64,000 bases of DNA. Source: Allopontixanthobacter sp041741895. GTDB lineage: Bacteria; Pseudomonadota; Alphaproteobacteria; Sphingomonadales; Sphingomonadaceae. The stretch spans positions 25,298 through 89,297 of the forward strand of contig JBGSJO010000050.1 of the NCBI GenBank assembly GCA_041741895.1. Reading direction: 5' to 3'. Positions 55,269 through 64,000 of the stretch are shown here, one piece after another; positions within the stretch are counted from its first letter, which is position 1, and every line of letters starts with the position of its first letter. Under the pieces are notes generated by a model. That model searched no databases. It saw nothing but the letters and a program-made list of their open reading frames with translations, and was not told where the DNA came from. The position numbers and the translations under genes were made by a program.

Positions 55269-56618
55269 ATGACCTCAACATCCTTTCCCGAAAACTTCTT
55301 GTGGGGTGCGGCAACTGCTGCTTACCAAATCGAAGGATCGCCATTGGCAGACGGTGCCGGCTCAAGCATTTGGCAGCGTTTCAGTCATGACCCCCGGCTA
55401 ATGGCGGTAAAGGGAGACACTGGTGATGTCGCCTGCGACCATTATAACCGGATGGAATCCGACGTCGGCCTAATGGCAGAGATGGGTCTGCAAGCTTATC
55501 GGTTCAGCGTCGCCTGGGGCCGCATTCTGCCTGAAGGCACGGGCAGGGTAAATCCGAATGGGCTCGATTTCTACGAACGCCTGATCGACAATCTGCTGGA
55601 ACTCGGGATCGAGCCGTTGGCAACGCTTTATCACTGGGATTTGCCGACCGCTCTCGATGACCGCGGTGGCTGGCTCAACCGAGATATCGCGAACTGGTTT
55701 GCCGAATATGCCGGGGTATTGTTCGATAAATTCGATGGCCGCGTAAAAAAATGGGTGACACTGAACGAACCGTGGGTGGTTACCGATGGCGGCTATCTGC
55801 ACGGCGCGCTTGCCCCCGGTCACCGCAACATGTTCGAAACGCCGATTGCCAGCCACAACCTGTTGCGCGCGCATGGTGCAGCCGTCCGCCGTTATCGCGA
55901 GACGGGCAAGAACGAAATCGGGCTAGTGGTCAATATAGAGCCCAAATATCCGGCTAGCGACAGTCCTGCCGACATCGCGGCTACCGCACGCGCTGATGCC
56001 TATATGAACCGGCAATATCTCGACCCAGCACTCAAGGGCAGTTATCCCGAGGAACTGGGTGAAATCTTCGGTGAAGCATGGCCTGAATGGTCAGCGCAAG
56101 ACTTGACCGACATTGCTCAACCACTCGATTTTGTCGGCATCAACTATTATACTCGCAATGTTGTGCGCGATGATTCTGCATCCTGGCCGTTAAAGGCATC
56201 GGCCGTCGAACAAAAACAAGCGACCCACACCACCACCGACTGGGAGGTATATCCTCCAGCACTGACAAAGCTGCTGCGCGACTTCAAATGCAATTATGGT
56301 GACATCCCGGTTTACATTACCGAGAATGGAGCAGCGTTTTACGACCCTCCGGTGGCGTCTGAAAGCGGCATCCAGGATCCGTTGAGAATTGCGTACCTGA
56401 AAGCCCACCTCACCGCGATTTCCGACGCAATTGCGGCCGGTGTCGATGTCCGCGGCTATATGGTATGGTCGTTGTTCGACAATCTGGAGTGGTCATTGGG
56501 CTACTCGAAGCGCTTCGGGATCATCCACGTTGATTTTGAAAGCCAGCAGCGAACCCTGAAGGACAGCGCACTTTTCTATCAAAGCGTGATCGCGGCAAAT
56601 GGGGTGCCGAGCAGCTGA
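55269..56618 (+). CDS. GH1 beta-glucosidase
   Basis: From the ATG at 55269 (MTSTSFPENFLWGAATAAYQ) the product is 449 residues, the normal GH1 length. The acid/base Glu is in VTLNEPWV and the nucleophile Glu in YITENGAAF. The C-terminal aglycone site reads WSLFDNLEWSLGYSKRFG. There is no signal peptide, so it acts in the cytoplasm on imported disaccharides and releases glucose. It ends the glucan operon. Confidence 0.95.
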   Translation: MTSTSFPENFLWGAATAAYQIEGSPLADGAGSSIWQRFSHDPRLMAVKGDTGDVACDHYNRMESDVGLMAEMGLQAYRFSVAWGRILPEGTGRVNPNGLDFYERLIDNLLELGIEPLATLYHWDLPTALDDRGGWLNRDIANWFAEYAGVLFDKFDGRVKKWVTLNEPWVVTDGGYLHGALAPGHRNMFETPIASHNLLRAHGAAVRRYRETGKNEIGLVVNIEPKYPASDSPADIAATARADAYMNRQYLDPALKGSYPEELGEIFGEAWPEWSAQDLTDIAQPLDFVGINYYTRNVVRDDSASWPLKASAVEQKQATHTTTDWEVYPPALTKLLRDFKCNYGDIPVYITENGAAFYDPPVASESGIQDPLRIAYLKAHLTAISDAIAAGVDVRGYMVWSLFDNLEWSLGYSKRFGIIHVDFESQQRTLKDSALFYQSVIAANGVPSS

Positions 56619-56760
56619 AGACGGGCCCTGGATCGGTCGGGAGCAGCATAACCAGGCCAACTATAATTTTGCCTTAGTGGGATCACGCCTTTGTGATGTT
56701 CACGGTCACATGCGGTCACCCCCAGGACGAGCTGTTCCTGCGGCATTATACCATTCGGGC

Positions 56761-57570
56761 CTATTGGACCGGAACCTTGTCCGTCTTGATGTTTGCAACC
56801 CAGCTGATCACTGAATGCACGTAGTCGCGCGGCAACATGTGGGGGCTGTCAAATTCGATCCGGTCGACATTGCCGCCGGCCGCTTTGGCCAGCGCATCAT
56901 TATCGGCCTTGCTTGAATATTGATCCTGGCTCGCGGTCAGCAACAGCCAATCGGCCTGCACTTTGTGGGCATGGTTTACTGGCGAAACAGAAGGGGCATC
57001 TTTCACCGCAGGCGGAACCAGAGTGATGATATGGCTTACTTCTTCGTGCTTGGCAGCAAACAGCACAGACATTTGTGCGCCCATGCTGTATCCCAAGACG
57101 AGTATATGCTTAGGCTGGCCAAATCTGCGTTTTACGTCTTCCAGCAGCACATCATAATCGTTCAGCGTACCGTTGATCATTGCCAGATACGCCTCCGATT
57201 TACCGGCGCGAAGATTTTCAACCCGCTCGATAGGAAGCATCTCGTCCTTGCGCCCACCGTGCGAACGTGCATCCAGCCCTACGACCCGGTACCCCCTTGC
57301 CACGAGATCAGCGGATATATCGTCGCCGCCTGTGGCATTGTCCTCTACAAGCCACTGCAAACTCGATCCGGTCATTCCGTGCATGAGGATCGCCAGAGGC
57401 GCATCCTTTGCGGCGCTCGCATCTTGCATAACGAAACCGGTGATCCGGCCTCCGTCACCGGCCTCGAGCGCGAGCTGCTGAATTCGGGTGTGGGCGAACC
57501 CAGCCGTATTGCCAAAAAAGATGGTCATCACGACAACGGCCACCATCCAGAAATTGCGCGGTGTTTTCAT
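56761..57570 (-). CDS. Exported alpha/beta hydrolase
   Basis: From the ATG at 57570 (MKTPRNFWMV), with AGGAG before it, the product is 269 residues with a signal peptide (cleavage near GFAH). The nucleophile elbow is VLGYSMGAQMS, the oxyanion loop MHGMTGSSLQW, and the catalytic His probably lies in DSPHMLPRDYVHS. It is a periplasmic esterase/lipase-like enzyme of unknown substrate. A tandem TGTCAAAT repeat at 57612-57630 in its promoter resembles the one before the ABC operon, so the two may be co-regulated. Confidence 0.82.
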   Translation of the reverse strand: MKTPRNFWMVAVVVMTIFFGNTAGFAHTRIQQLALEAGDGGRITGFVMQDASAAKDAPLAILMHGMTGSSLQWLVEDNATGGDDISADLVARGYRVVGLDARSHGGRKDEMLPIERVENLRAGKSEAYLAMINGTLNDYDVLLEDVKRRFGQPKHILVLGYSMGAQMSVLFAAKHEEVSHIITLVPPAVKDAPSVSPVNHAHKVQADWLLLTASQDQYSSKADNDALAKAAGGNVDRIEFDSPHMLPRDYVHSVISWVANIKTDKVPVQ

Positions 57571-57611
57571 TTTCAATCTCCTGATTATCGAGAATGAAAT
57601 GGCCGATCCCA

Positions 57612-57630
57612 TGTCAAATCGCTGTCAAAT
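57612..57630 (-). promoter_or_regulatory. 11-bp-period tandem repeat before the alpha/beta hydrolase
   Basis: TGTCAAAT at 57612-57619 and 57623-57630, with an 11-base period, is the usual geometry for OmpR/PhoB-type regulators. A near-identical pair precedes the ABC operon. Confidence 0.6.
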
Positions 57631-57686
57631 GCACCGTGCTTCTCGGCCCAAGGCAAAAAAGGCTCAGCCACACAATGGGCGGTGAT

Positions 57687-60164
57687 CTATGCCGCCAGCA
57701 GGTCCCGAACCGAGACCCTGAGGCTCTGACGGCAGGCCAAGTAGCCTACGGCGCACACGGTCGCCACCATGGCACAGACCGTCCCTGCCACCCACACCAG
57801 GTCTGGATTGTAAACCATCCCGAACTGCTCTTGATAAATCAGCATCCCTGCGCTCCAGGTGCCGACGACTGCACCCGTTGCGGCGATTAAGGCAGTGACG
57901 CTCCAGTCATAGAAATTCAGCCGCAGGCAATCCGCGTCCCTGAGCCCCATGCTCATCAGCAGGCCATTTTTCTGGCGGTCATCGGCGCTGAATCCGCTGA
58001 CTGACGCCGCGAGCACAAACAGCGCCAATAACAGCACCATGGCTGCATAGCCGCTTGTCACTTTCGTGACGATGTCGAGCGTCTGGTCGAACCGTTCGGT
58101 CAGTTCCCGAAGCGGGAGCAGCGAGAGGGTGGGGTATTGCTGCCACAGGTCGGCAAGCGCATCCCACGCTGGTTCCGGCAATTCCATGCTGCCCATAAAT
58201 TGGTTAGGCGCATCGATATGCGCCCTGGCCGACAGCGGAACCTGGAACCAGAAGGTGATCGATCCCCCGCCCGGCTGGTATGCGTGGCTTGCAACCAGCG
58301 TAAAGTCATAGGGTTTGCCGCCAATCTGGTAGGTCAGCCTGTCGCCAAAGCTGAAACCCATGTCTGTCATTACTTCTAGTTCAGCGGAAACCTGCTGCCA
58401 GTTGCCTGTGCCGGCCGACCACCAATTGCCGCTGGCGAGGCGGTTGTTCCGGGGCACATCGTCGGTCCAGCTCAGCCGGATGGGGTCTTTGAGAGTGGCA
58501 AGTGAGCCGCTGGGTGTCTGCGTATATTCCGACAGATTTTCGCCGTTCACCGCAATCAGCTGTGCCGACACAAACGGGCGCAGGCTGCGGACACTGCTGC
58601 CCGTGCGGGATGCCCAACGCTGGATCCCGTCGATCTGATCTGCCTGGGCTTCGGAGATTACCAGATTACCATCATGGCTACGGCTGAAGCCCTCCATCGT
58701 CGTGCCCAGGTCACGCATCAGCATCAAAGTAAATAGCAGGAGAAGCCCGCACAATCCCAGGCCCAGCACCTGCGCCGATTTGGCAAACAGGCGCTGGCGC
58801 ATGATGAAAAAGGCGAAGGGAAGCAGGCCGGTGCGTCTGCGCCCCCACAGATCACCCAGCCGGATTACGGCCCAGGTCAGCACCACCATCAGGGTAAGGG
58901 CCACGGCAATGGCCGCCAGCGTCATGCCGGTCAGCAACCAATTGTCGGAATAGGCGGCGGCCAGCAAGGTGACTGAAATGATGCTCCAAAACAGCCGATG
59001 CCACACGTAGCTGTTTTCGGCCGGATTGCGGATCAGCGAAAGCAACGACGCGCGCGACAGCTGGATGAAGCTGGGAACCTGAAGCGCCAGCAGCAGCAGA
59101 AAGACAAGGCCGATCGTCTTCAACGCAGGCGCCCAATGCCAGGGGGCTCGAAGCCCCGGGAAATAGCCTTGCAATTCGGCGACGATAAGTCCGTAGGCGA
59201 ATGCCGCCAGCGCACTGCCGAGCAAGGCCGCCAGAATGAAACCGGCCAGCCATTCACCCAGCGCCATCATCATGCCGGTTCGCGTAGATGTGCCAAAGCT
59301 TGCATAAATGGCGAGCCGATAGCGCAATTTGGCAAGCCAGCGGCGGTTGGTCATATCGAGAGCGACAGCACCCATGAAGAACAGGATCACAGAAGCCAGG
59401 CCGAGGAAATTCTCGGTCCGCTGCCAGAACCCGGCAAGTGGGTGTTTGCCGCCGATTTTCTTGAGCAGGGTGGTGCCGGGCAGCGTATCAGCGGCCCAAT
59501 TTTCGATCGCCACCTGCTGGTTTTCATCCGCAGTAATAAGATAGCGGGTCAGGGCTCCACTGTTTAGGATCGAGTTGCCGTCAAGGCTCTTGGCATGCAC
59601 CATGGCACGCATGGCCACGCTGTGGCCTTCCATGATGCGGTCGGGTTCATGGAACAGAATCGCGCCGAGACGCAAATCTGTGCCGCCGATCGTGAGGATA
59701 TCGCCCACCTTCGTGTTCAGATCGATGGCGAGCCGCGAATCGAGCCAGATCTCGCCAACGCCCGGCCCCCGGCTGACTGCACGCTGCGTGGCCGCCGGTG
59801 TGTCGCCAATCTGGAGATTGCCCTGCAACGGGTAGGCATTATCCACCAGTTTCAATTGCACGCGGGCCCAATCATCCTGATGCGTAAAGGTGATCTCGGA
59901 AAGCTGCGTGACCGAAACACCGCGCGCCAGCGATCTCAGTTCGGCCTCGTCACCCTTGGTGAGCGGAGCATGGGCTTCAATCACCAGATCAGAGCCCAAC
60001 ATCTGGTCGAGATTTTCGGCCAGATAATTCTGGATTGATGCACTGGTTAGGGTCAGTGTCATGAGAAAGAAAAGCAGTGCCGTTTGCGTGGCCATGCTGA
60101 TGCGCCCGTCTGCGTCCTTCAGGTCGCGCAGGATATTCTCGAGGATCAGACTGAACCTGTTCAT
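57687..60164 (-). CDS. FtsX-like ABC transporter permease (YbbP type)
   Basis: The 825 residues have a YbbP-like build. A first helix and a periplasmic domain come first (about 20-240), then helices (about 255-480, in two FtsX-like groups), a second periplasmic domain (about 495-690) and three final helices. Such permeases do not import small solutes. They pull lipids or hydrophobic compounds from the membrane, or pass a mechanical signal. The start overlaps the ATPase stop (ATGA). The downstream hydrolase recalls ybbA-ybbP-tesA of E. coli, although TesA has a different fold family. Confidence 0.85.
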   Translation of the reverse strand: MNRFSLILENILRDLKDADGRISMATQTALLFFLMTLTLTSASIQNYLAENLDQMLGSDLVIEAHAPLTKGDEAELRSLARGVSVTQLSEITFTHQDDWARVQLKLVDNAYPLQGNLQIGDTPAATQRAVSRGPGVGEIWLDSRLAIDLNTKVGDILTIGGTDLRLGAILFHEPDRIMEGHSVAMRAMVHAKSLDGNSILNSGALTRYLITADENQQVAIENWAADTLPGTTLLKKIGGKHPLAGFWQRTENFLGLASVILFFMGAVALDMTNRRWLAKLRYRLAIYASFGTSTRTGMMMALGEWLAGFILAALLGSALAAFAYGLIVAELQGYFPGLRAPWHWAPALKTIGLVFLLLLALQVPSFIQLSRASLLSLIRNPAENSYVWHRLFWSIISVTLLAAAYSDNWLLTGMTLAAIAVALTLMVVLTWAVIRLGDLWGRRRTGLLPFAFFIMRQRLFAKSAQVLGLGLCGLLLLFTLMLMRDLGTTMEGFSRSHDGNLVISEAQADQIDGIQRWASRTGSSVRSLRPFVSAQLIAVNGENLSEYTQTPSGSLATLKDPIRLSWTDDVPRNNRLASGNWWSAGTGNWQQVSAELEVMTDMGFSFGDRLTYQIGGKPYDFTLVASHAYQPGGGSITFWFQVPLSARAHIDAPNQFMGSMELPEPAWDALADLWQQYPTLSLLPLRELTERFDQTLDIVTKVTSGYAAMVLLLALFVLAASVSGFSADDRQKNGLLMSMGLRDADCLRLNFYDWSVTALIAATGAVVGTWSAGMLIYQEQFGMVYNPDLVWVAGTVCAMVATVCAVGYLACRQSLRVSVRDLLAA

Positions 60165-60820
60165 GCCGCAGCCTCCAGCCGCCCGACTTCCAGAAACAGG
60201 CTTACGTCTGCACGGCTCGCCAACCGTCTGCTGTGGGTCACGATCACCAGGCCGCAGGCTGTCTCCCTTGCAAAGTCAAACATCAGCCCTGCCACGCTTT
60301 CGGATGTGTGCATGTCCAGATTGCCGGTGGGCTCGTCCGCGAAGATAAACCGCGGCGCGGTGACAAAGGCCCGCGCGACTGCGATGCGCTGTTGCTCCCC
60401 GCCGCTCAATTGGTGGGGCCGGTGCCGCGCACGATCTTTCAGCCCCACCCTGTCGAGCCAGTTTGCGGCGATGTCGAACGCGTCCCGGTTGCCCTTCAGC
60501 CGGAGCGGCAACGCCAGATTGCCGATCGCATCGAGCTCCGGCATCAGATGGAACTGCTGGAAAATGAATCCGGAATTGGCGCGCATCGTCAGCGCGTCCA
60601 CCTCGGCACCGTCGATTGTGAAGCACACCTCGCCGCCAGCCGGTATCTCCAAACCTGCCGCGATCGACAACAGACTGGATTTGCCCGCCCCCGATGGCCC
60701 GGCGATCGCCAGTGTTTCGCCCGCACGGATAGTAAGCGAAAGGCCGCAGAATAACTCGATTCTTTCACTGGCCGTATCAAAATGATGTCTGATATCATTT
60801 AGTTCGATGGTATTGCGCAT
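60161..60820 (-). CDS. ABC transporter ATP-binding protein (LolD/YbbA type)
   Basis: The 219 residues show Walker A GPSGAGKSSLL, signature LSGGEQQRIAVARA and Walker B RFIFADEPTGNLD, the MacB/LolD/YbbA class. It drives the FtsX-like permease behind it. A tandem GGTCAAAT repeat about 40 bases upstream is a likely target of the two-component system encoded on the other side of the 395-base divergent gap. Confidence 0.93.
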   Translation of the reverse strand: MRNTIELNDIRHHFDTASERIELFCGLSLTIRAGETLAIAGPSGAGKSSLLSIAAGLEIPAGGEVCFTIDGAEVDALTMRANSGFIFQQFHLMPELDAIGNLALPLRLKGNRDAFDIAANWLDRVGLKDRARHRPHQLSGGEQQRIAVARAFVTAPRFIFADEPTGNLDMHTSESVAGLMFDFARETACGLVIVTHSRRLASRADVSLFLEVGRLEAAA

Positions 60821-60860
60821 GGTCTGCCCCTTTGCTTTCGCAGACCCATGCCCGAGGCAA

Positions 60861-60879
60861 GGTCAAATGAAGGTCAAAT
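60861..60879 (-). promoter_or_regulatory. 11-bp-period tandem repeat before the ABC operon
   Basis: GGTCAAAT at 60861-60868 and 60872-60879 lies about 40 bases before the ATPase start. The period of 11 bases and the word TCAAAT match the site before the alpha/beta hydrolase. Confidence 0.6.
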
Positions 60880-60985
60880 TACAGAACGATGAAATTTTGG
60901 TTCCGCCGAACCACTTGGCCGCCTTTGTCCGAGGCATCGCTGTGACACAGGGGTGAACGACAAGGGCCCGAGCTGCTGTTTCGCT

Positions 60986-61004
60986 ATTTGACATTCGCTT
61001 CACA
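60986..61004 (+). promoter_or_regulatory. Possible regulator site before the two-component genes
   Basis: ATTTGACA at 60986-60993 and GCTTCACA at 60997-61004 have the same 11-base period, but in the opposite orientation and with weaker conservation of the second half. It would give autoregulation. The remaining part of the 60821-61215 gap shows no gene. Confidence 0.4.
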
Positions 61005-61215
61005 CCCCTTCCGGCAGAATGCTCGCGCCAAGGCTTCGGGAGTTTCACATAGGAATTTTCAGCGCTTCAATTTGAAAATCGGTGGCTGGGCCTGCCATGG
61101 CCGGGGGCCGGCACAGGCAAAGCCGAACGGATTAAAAGGGCAGGCATGCCGAAAAATTGCTGGCGCAGGGGCCCGACATGGAAGAAGCGAATAAGCGGCT
61201 GGCGGCGATGACGGA

Positions 61216-61914
61216 GTGACACAGACGGTGCGACAGGGTTTGGACATATTGCTTGTCGAAGACAACGAGGCGCTTTGCCGGAACATCGCCGACTATCTCG
61301 AACCTCTTGGCCACCGCCTGGACTTCGCCTGCGATGGCCGGGCCGGACTGCGGCTCGCTCTCCACAATTCCTTCGATGTCATTGTTCTCGATCTCGCGCT
61401 TCCGGGCATGGACGGGCTGGAGCTATGCCGCCAATTGCGCGAGAAGGCCTTGCGTCACGTCCCCGTGCTGATGCTGACCGCCAGGGACACGCTGGACGAC
61501 AAGCTGCAAGGCTTCGCCACGGGTGCGGACGATTATCTGATCAAGCCCTTCGCCCTTGCGGAGCTCGCCGCGCGGTGCCGTGCGCTTTCCCAGCGTCACC
61601 GGCTGGGTGCCGATCATGCCCTGACGATCGGAACGCTCAAGGTTGACCGGCAGAACGGTATCGCGCACCGCGAAGGTCGGCAATTGCGCCTTACGCCGCT
61701 GATTTACCGGATCCTGCTGCTGTTGGCCGAAGCCTATCCCCGCCCGGTCCCCCGTTTCGAACTGAGCCGAGGGTTGTGGGGCGATGATCCGCCGGATTCG
61801 GACGCACTCAGGAGCCATGTGCATCTGCTCCGCCAGGTTCTCGACAAGCCATTCGACACGCCGATGCTCGAGACTGTGCATGGCATCGGCTTCCGCCTGG
61901 TAGCAGACGAATGA
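61216..61914 (+). CDS. OmpR/PhoB-family response regulator
   Basis: The 232 residues have a receiver (VEDNEALCRNIADYL, acceptor Asp in VIVLDLALPGMDG, IKPF end) and a C-terminal winged helix (about 135-230, with SDALRSHVHLLRQVLDKPF and TVHGIGFRLV). The start is probably the GTG at 61216. It is coupled to the kinase by an ATGA overlap. The tandem 11-base repeats before three neighbouring units are its likely sites. Confidence 0.9.
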   Translation: MTQTVRQGLDILLVEDNEALCRNIADYLEPLGHRLDFACDGRAGLRLALHNSFDVIVLDLALPGMDGLELCRQLREKALRHVPVLMLTARDTLDDKLQGFATGADDYLIKPFALAELAARCRALSQRHRLGADHALTIGTLKVDRQNGIAHREGRQLRLTPLIYRILLLLAEAYPRPVPRFELSRGLWGDDPPDSDALRSHVHLLRQVLDKPFDTPMLETVHGIGFRLVADE

Positions 61915-63239
61915 GCCAGAATCAATTAAGCCTGCGCCGCCGCATCATCGCCAGCTTTCTCGCGATGACGACTGCCGCTTGCCTGCTGTTCGGGTTTTTC
62001 AGCTTCTTGTTCGCCTATGTGATCGAAGACAGTCTTTTCGATGATGCGCTCAGCGAGGAGATGGCCCATCAAAAGGCCCACTGGCGCCAATACGGCCAGC
62101 TCGATCGGCCCGCGCGCGATTATGTCGAACTCTACCGCGATCCAGCCGCCTTTCCCCCCGATCTGCGCGGGCAGTATGGCGCAGAGAGCGGCCGCGGGGA
62201 ATTTTCCGGCGATTCCGGCCGCCATTATCACGTCAGGAAGTTCGCATTGCCCGGTTCCGGGGGAACGGCCTACATTGTGGCGGAAGTCAGCGGGCATCTG
62301 GTTGTCCGCCCCATCCGCGAAGAGATGCTGGTCTTTCTGGTGCTCTGGATGGCCGGGCTTCTGCTGGCAACGGGACTGCTCGGTTACTGGCTGGCCAATC
62401 GCGCCACAGAGCCGCTGACCCGCCTGGCCGGGATCTTGTCAGGCACCGCCGCCGATCAGATCCCCCGCGTTTCCGCCGAGGCGTTTCCCGCCAACGAGAT
62501 CGGCCTGCTGGCCGCGACTCTGGAGCGGGCGTTCGACCGCATTCGCGCGTTCGTCGAGCGTGAAAGCCGGTTCACGCGGGATGCCAGCCATGAACTGCGC
62601 ACGCCGCTGGCCGTGATCCGGAGCGCCGCCGAGCTGATCGAGGCACAGCGAAATCTTCCTCTGGAGGTATCCAGACCGATGCGCCGAATTTCCGAGGCGG
62701 CGCGCGAAATGGAACGGACCATCGATCTGCTGCTGTTGCTTGCCCGGGAAGAAAATTCCACGCCACAGCCTGAAAATGTGCCGCTCCTACCTCTAGTCGA
62801 AACTGCGGTATTACGCGCGAGCGAGCGGTTCGACGGAGCCGACCAAAACGTTTGCATCGTCGTGGCGGAAGACCGGATCATCTGGGTCAACCTGACGGCG
62901 GCGGCGATCGTCCTCGACAATCTGATCGGAAACGCATTTCAGCACAGCCGGTGCGGGAAAATATCCATTCAGGCGCAGGGTGATGAACTTGTAATCGCCG
63001 ATACCGGGCCTGGGATTCCGGACAGCGTGTCCGGAATGATCTACCAACCTTTCGCCAAAGGCGAAGAGAGCGCCGGCCACGGACTTGGCCTGTCGATCGT
63101 CCGCAGGTTGTGCGACCGTAACGATATCGACTTCACACTCGAATGCTCGGCCTGCGGAGGCACTACCATCCGTCTGGGTTTTCGAGCGGGCTCTGCGTCC
63201 GGTGATGCCATGCCGACGCCTGGAATGGAACGCCAGTAA
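61911..63239 (+). CDS. Sensor histidine kinase of the HAMP/HisKA class
   Basis: The 442 residues have two membrane helices (about 15-38 and 140-165) around a periplasmic domain of about 100 residues, a HAMP linker, the phospho-acceptor motif RDASHELRTPLAVIRSAAEL and an ATPase domain (NLIGNAFQHS, DTGPGIPDSV, GHGLGLSIV). It pairs with the regulator upstream and probably senses an envelope or membrane condition. Confidence 0.92.
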   Translation: MSQNQLSLRRRIIASFLAMTTAACLLFGFFSFLFAYVIEDSLFDDALSEEMAHQKAHWRQYGQLDRPARDYVELYRDPAAFPPDLRGQYGAESGRGEFSGDSGRHYHVRKFALPGSGGTAYIVAEVSGHLVVRPIREEMLVFLVLWMAGLLLATGLLGYWLANRATEPLTRLAGILSGTAADQIPRVSAEAFPANEIGLLAATLERAFDRIRAFVERESRFTRDASHELRTPLAVIRSAAELIEAQRNLPLEVSRPMRRISEAAREMERTIDLLLLLAREENSTPQPENVPLLPLVETAVLRASERFDGADQNVCIVVAEDRIIWVNLTAAAIVLDNLIGNAFQHSRCGKISIQAQGDELVIADTGPGIPDSVSGMIYQPFAKGEESAGHGLGLSIVRRLCDRNDIDFTLECSACGGTTIRLGFRAGSASGDAMPTPGMERQ

Positions 63240-63349
63240 AGGCGGATGGAATCAGCTATTTCCCCCGAAATAAATGTTGGAAATATGCGGTATAAGGGTG
63301 CATAATAACCACGCTTCTTTAATCGTATGTTGAGATAAGCGCTCGGCAG

Positions 63350-63475
63350 TTAAGCGTGCACCTCATCGAAAATCCGCTCTGCTTCCAAAGGGTCATAGGC
63401 CTGCGCATCGCCGAGGTCTCGCGCGTAACGGATTTGGGCTGGCGTGCTCAGAATCCGCGTACCGCGAACTTTATC
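63350..63475 (-). pseudogene. Possible decayed coding remnant
   Basis: The minus strand has an open stretch of 41 codons between two stops, without a start codon, reading VRGTRILSTPAQIRYARDLG, then DAQAYDPLEAERIFDEVHA. Composition and codon use look protein-like. I recognise no family. Apart from this, the 63240-63597 gap shows nothing. Confidence 0.3.
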
Positions 63476-63597
63476 TTAGATGCCTCACAATCGTCGTCGC
63501 AACTGGTGCGGAGGTAAAGTTACGAAATGTTTGTCATTTTGGTGAATAGGAGGCGCTCATAACTATCTGAGGAGAGTCGGTCAGGCGGCCGCACTGA

Positions 63598-64000
63598 ATG
63601 GCAAACATCGTCGCACCAACGCTGGAGAACCGGCTGCGCCAAATCGGAGGCCAAGTGCGCAAGGCTTTCAGCTCTCTCGCCTTTTGGCGGAGAAGCGGGG
63701 CGGTGAAATCAATGAACACGCGCCGGCGCATCGCTCTCTGGGCGATTGGATTGGGGCTGGTAGCTGGCGCAATAGATCTTCCACTGCCTGCGGAAGACAC
63801 ATTCCGAGCACTGCGAGCGGCGGTGCGAATGCATCCGGCAGATGGTGAAGTGCTGGTCGTAATGCTCGACGACAAATCGCTTAACGCCTTAGGATCAAAC
63901 GAACCTAGCCGAGGCCAGGACGCCCAATTGATCGATCGCCTTTTTACAATGGGAGCACAGCGCGTCTTTTTTGATCGTGTGTATGCAGATGCCACCGACC
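63598..64000 (+). CDS. CHASE2-domain sensor protein (N-terminal part, runs off the window)
   Basis: The first 134 residues are visible: a basic leader, one membrane helix (ALWAIGLGLVAGAIDLPLP) and the start of a CHASE2 domain (EDTFRALRAAVRMHPADGEV, VVMLDDKSL, then RLFTMGAQRVFFD). CHASE2 is an extracytoplasmic sensor normally followed by helices and a cyclase, kinase or GGDEF/EAL output, which lies beyond the window. A start at the internal Met of MNTRRRIALW is possible. Confidence 0.75.
   Translation, partial: MANIVAPTLENRLRQIGGQVRKAFSSLAFWRRSGAVKSMNTRRRIALWAIGLGLVAGAIDLPLPAEDTFRALRAAVRMHPADGEVLVVMLDDKSLNALGSNEPSRGQDAQLIDRLFTMGAQRVFFDRVYADATD

Noticed and set aside
1..64000. CRISPR array, rRNA, transposase, integrase or prophage genes
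   Set aside because: I looked for regularly spaced repeats, rRNA landmarks and recombinase motifs and saw none. The only repeat family is the three-copy tRNA-Cys repeat.

Overview
The window is about 60% GC and almost fully coding. It looks like the chromosome of a free-living alphaproteobacterium, most likely a sphingomonad (Sphingomonadales, perhaps Erythrobacteraceae). The grounds are a NepR/EcfG/PhyR general stress locus with GGAAC-N16/17-CGTT promoters, a class I PHA synthase with phasin, an Oar-like TonB receptor beside sugar genes, LptF/LptG, and the overall gene style. There is no rRNA, CRISPR array, transposase or integrase. One tRNA (Cys) is present.

Layout. 1-3.3 kb: end of an ABC ATPase and a permease fused to an M1-type peptidase. 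3.4-14.1 kb: an accessory region that ends at tRNA-Cys. It is divided by three direct copies of a roughly 170-345 bp repeat that carries the 3' part of tRNA-Cys. Between the copies lie (i) a carotenoid-oxygenase/thiolase/DUF1295/HxlR operon plus a membrane hydrolase and (ii) a single FAD dehydrogenase. I read this as a tandem array of tRNA-targeted cassettes without their own integrase. It carries decay marks: a nonsense codon in the thiolase and a relic of an HNH gene. 14.3-19.3 kb: thioesterase, crotonase, a RadC-like/membrane/LuxR-type cluster of unknown role, and an aminotransferase. 19.5-22.5 kb: PHA synthase and a phasin with a histone-like N-terminus and a second internal start. 22.6-28 kb: clpS, lptFG, a desaturase and an acetyltransferase-like protein.

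28-32.5 kb is the general stress response locus: a single-domain response regulator, a GsrN-like small RNA, phyR, a CHASE/HWE histidine kinase, nepR and ecfG. EcfG-type promoters can be read in front of the regulator, phyR and nepR-ecfG, and a weaker one in front of the sRNA. 32.6-42.6 kb is mostly housekeeping: AI-2E-type permease, Fe-SOD, dicarboxylate symporter, glmM, DUF1272, thiD, LOG protein, a membrane LytTR regulator and a serine hydrolase.

42.8-56.6 kb is a glucan utilisation locus: CUT1 ABC importer, LacI regulator with TGTAACCGGTTACA operators, TonB receptor, a GH144-like lipoprotein, a large uncharacterised six-hairpin-type hydrolase and a GH1 beta-glucosidase. beta-1,2-glucan is my best guess for the substrate. 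56.7-63.2 kb holds an alpha/beta hydrolase, a YbbAP-like ABC exporter and an OmpR-type two-component system. Similar 11-bp-period tandem repeats in front of all three units suggest one regulon. The window ends inside a CHASE2 sensor gene.
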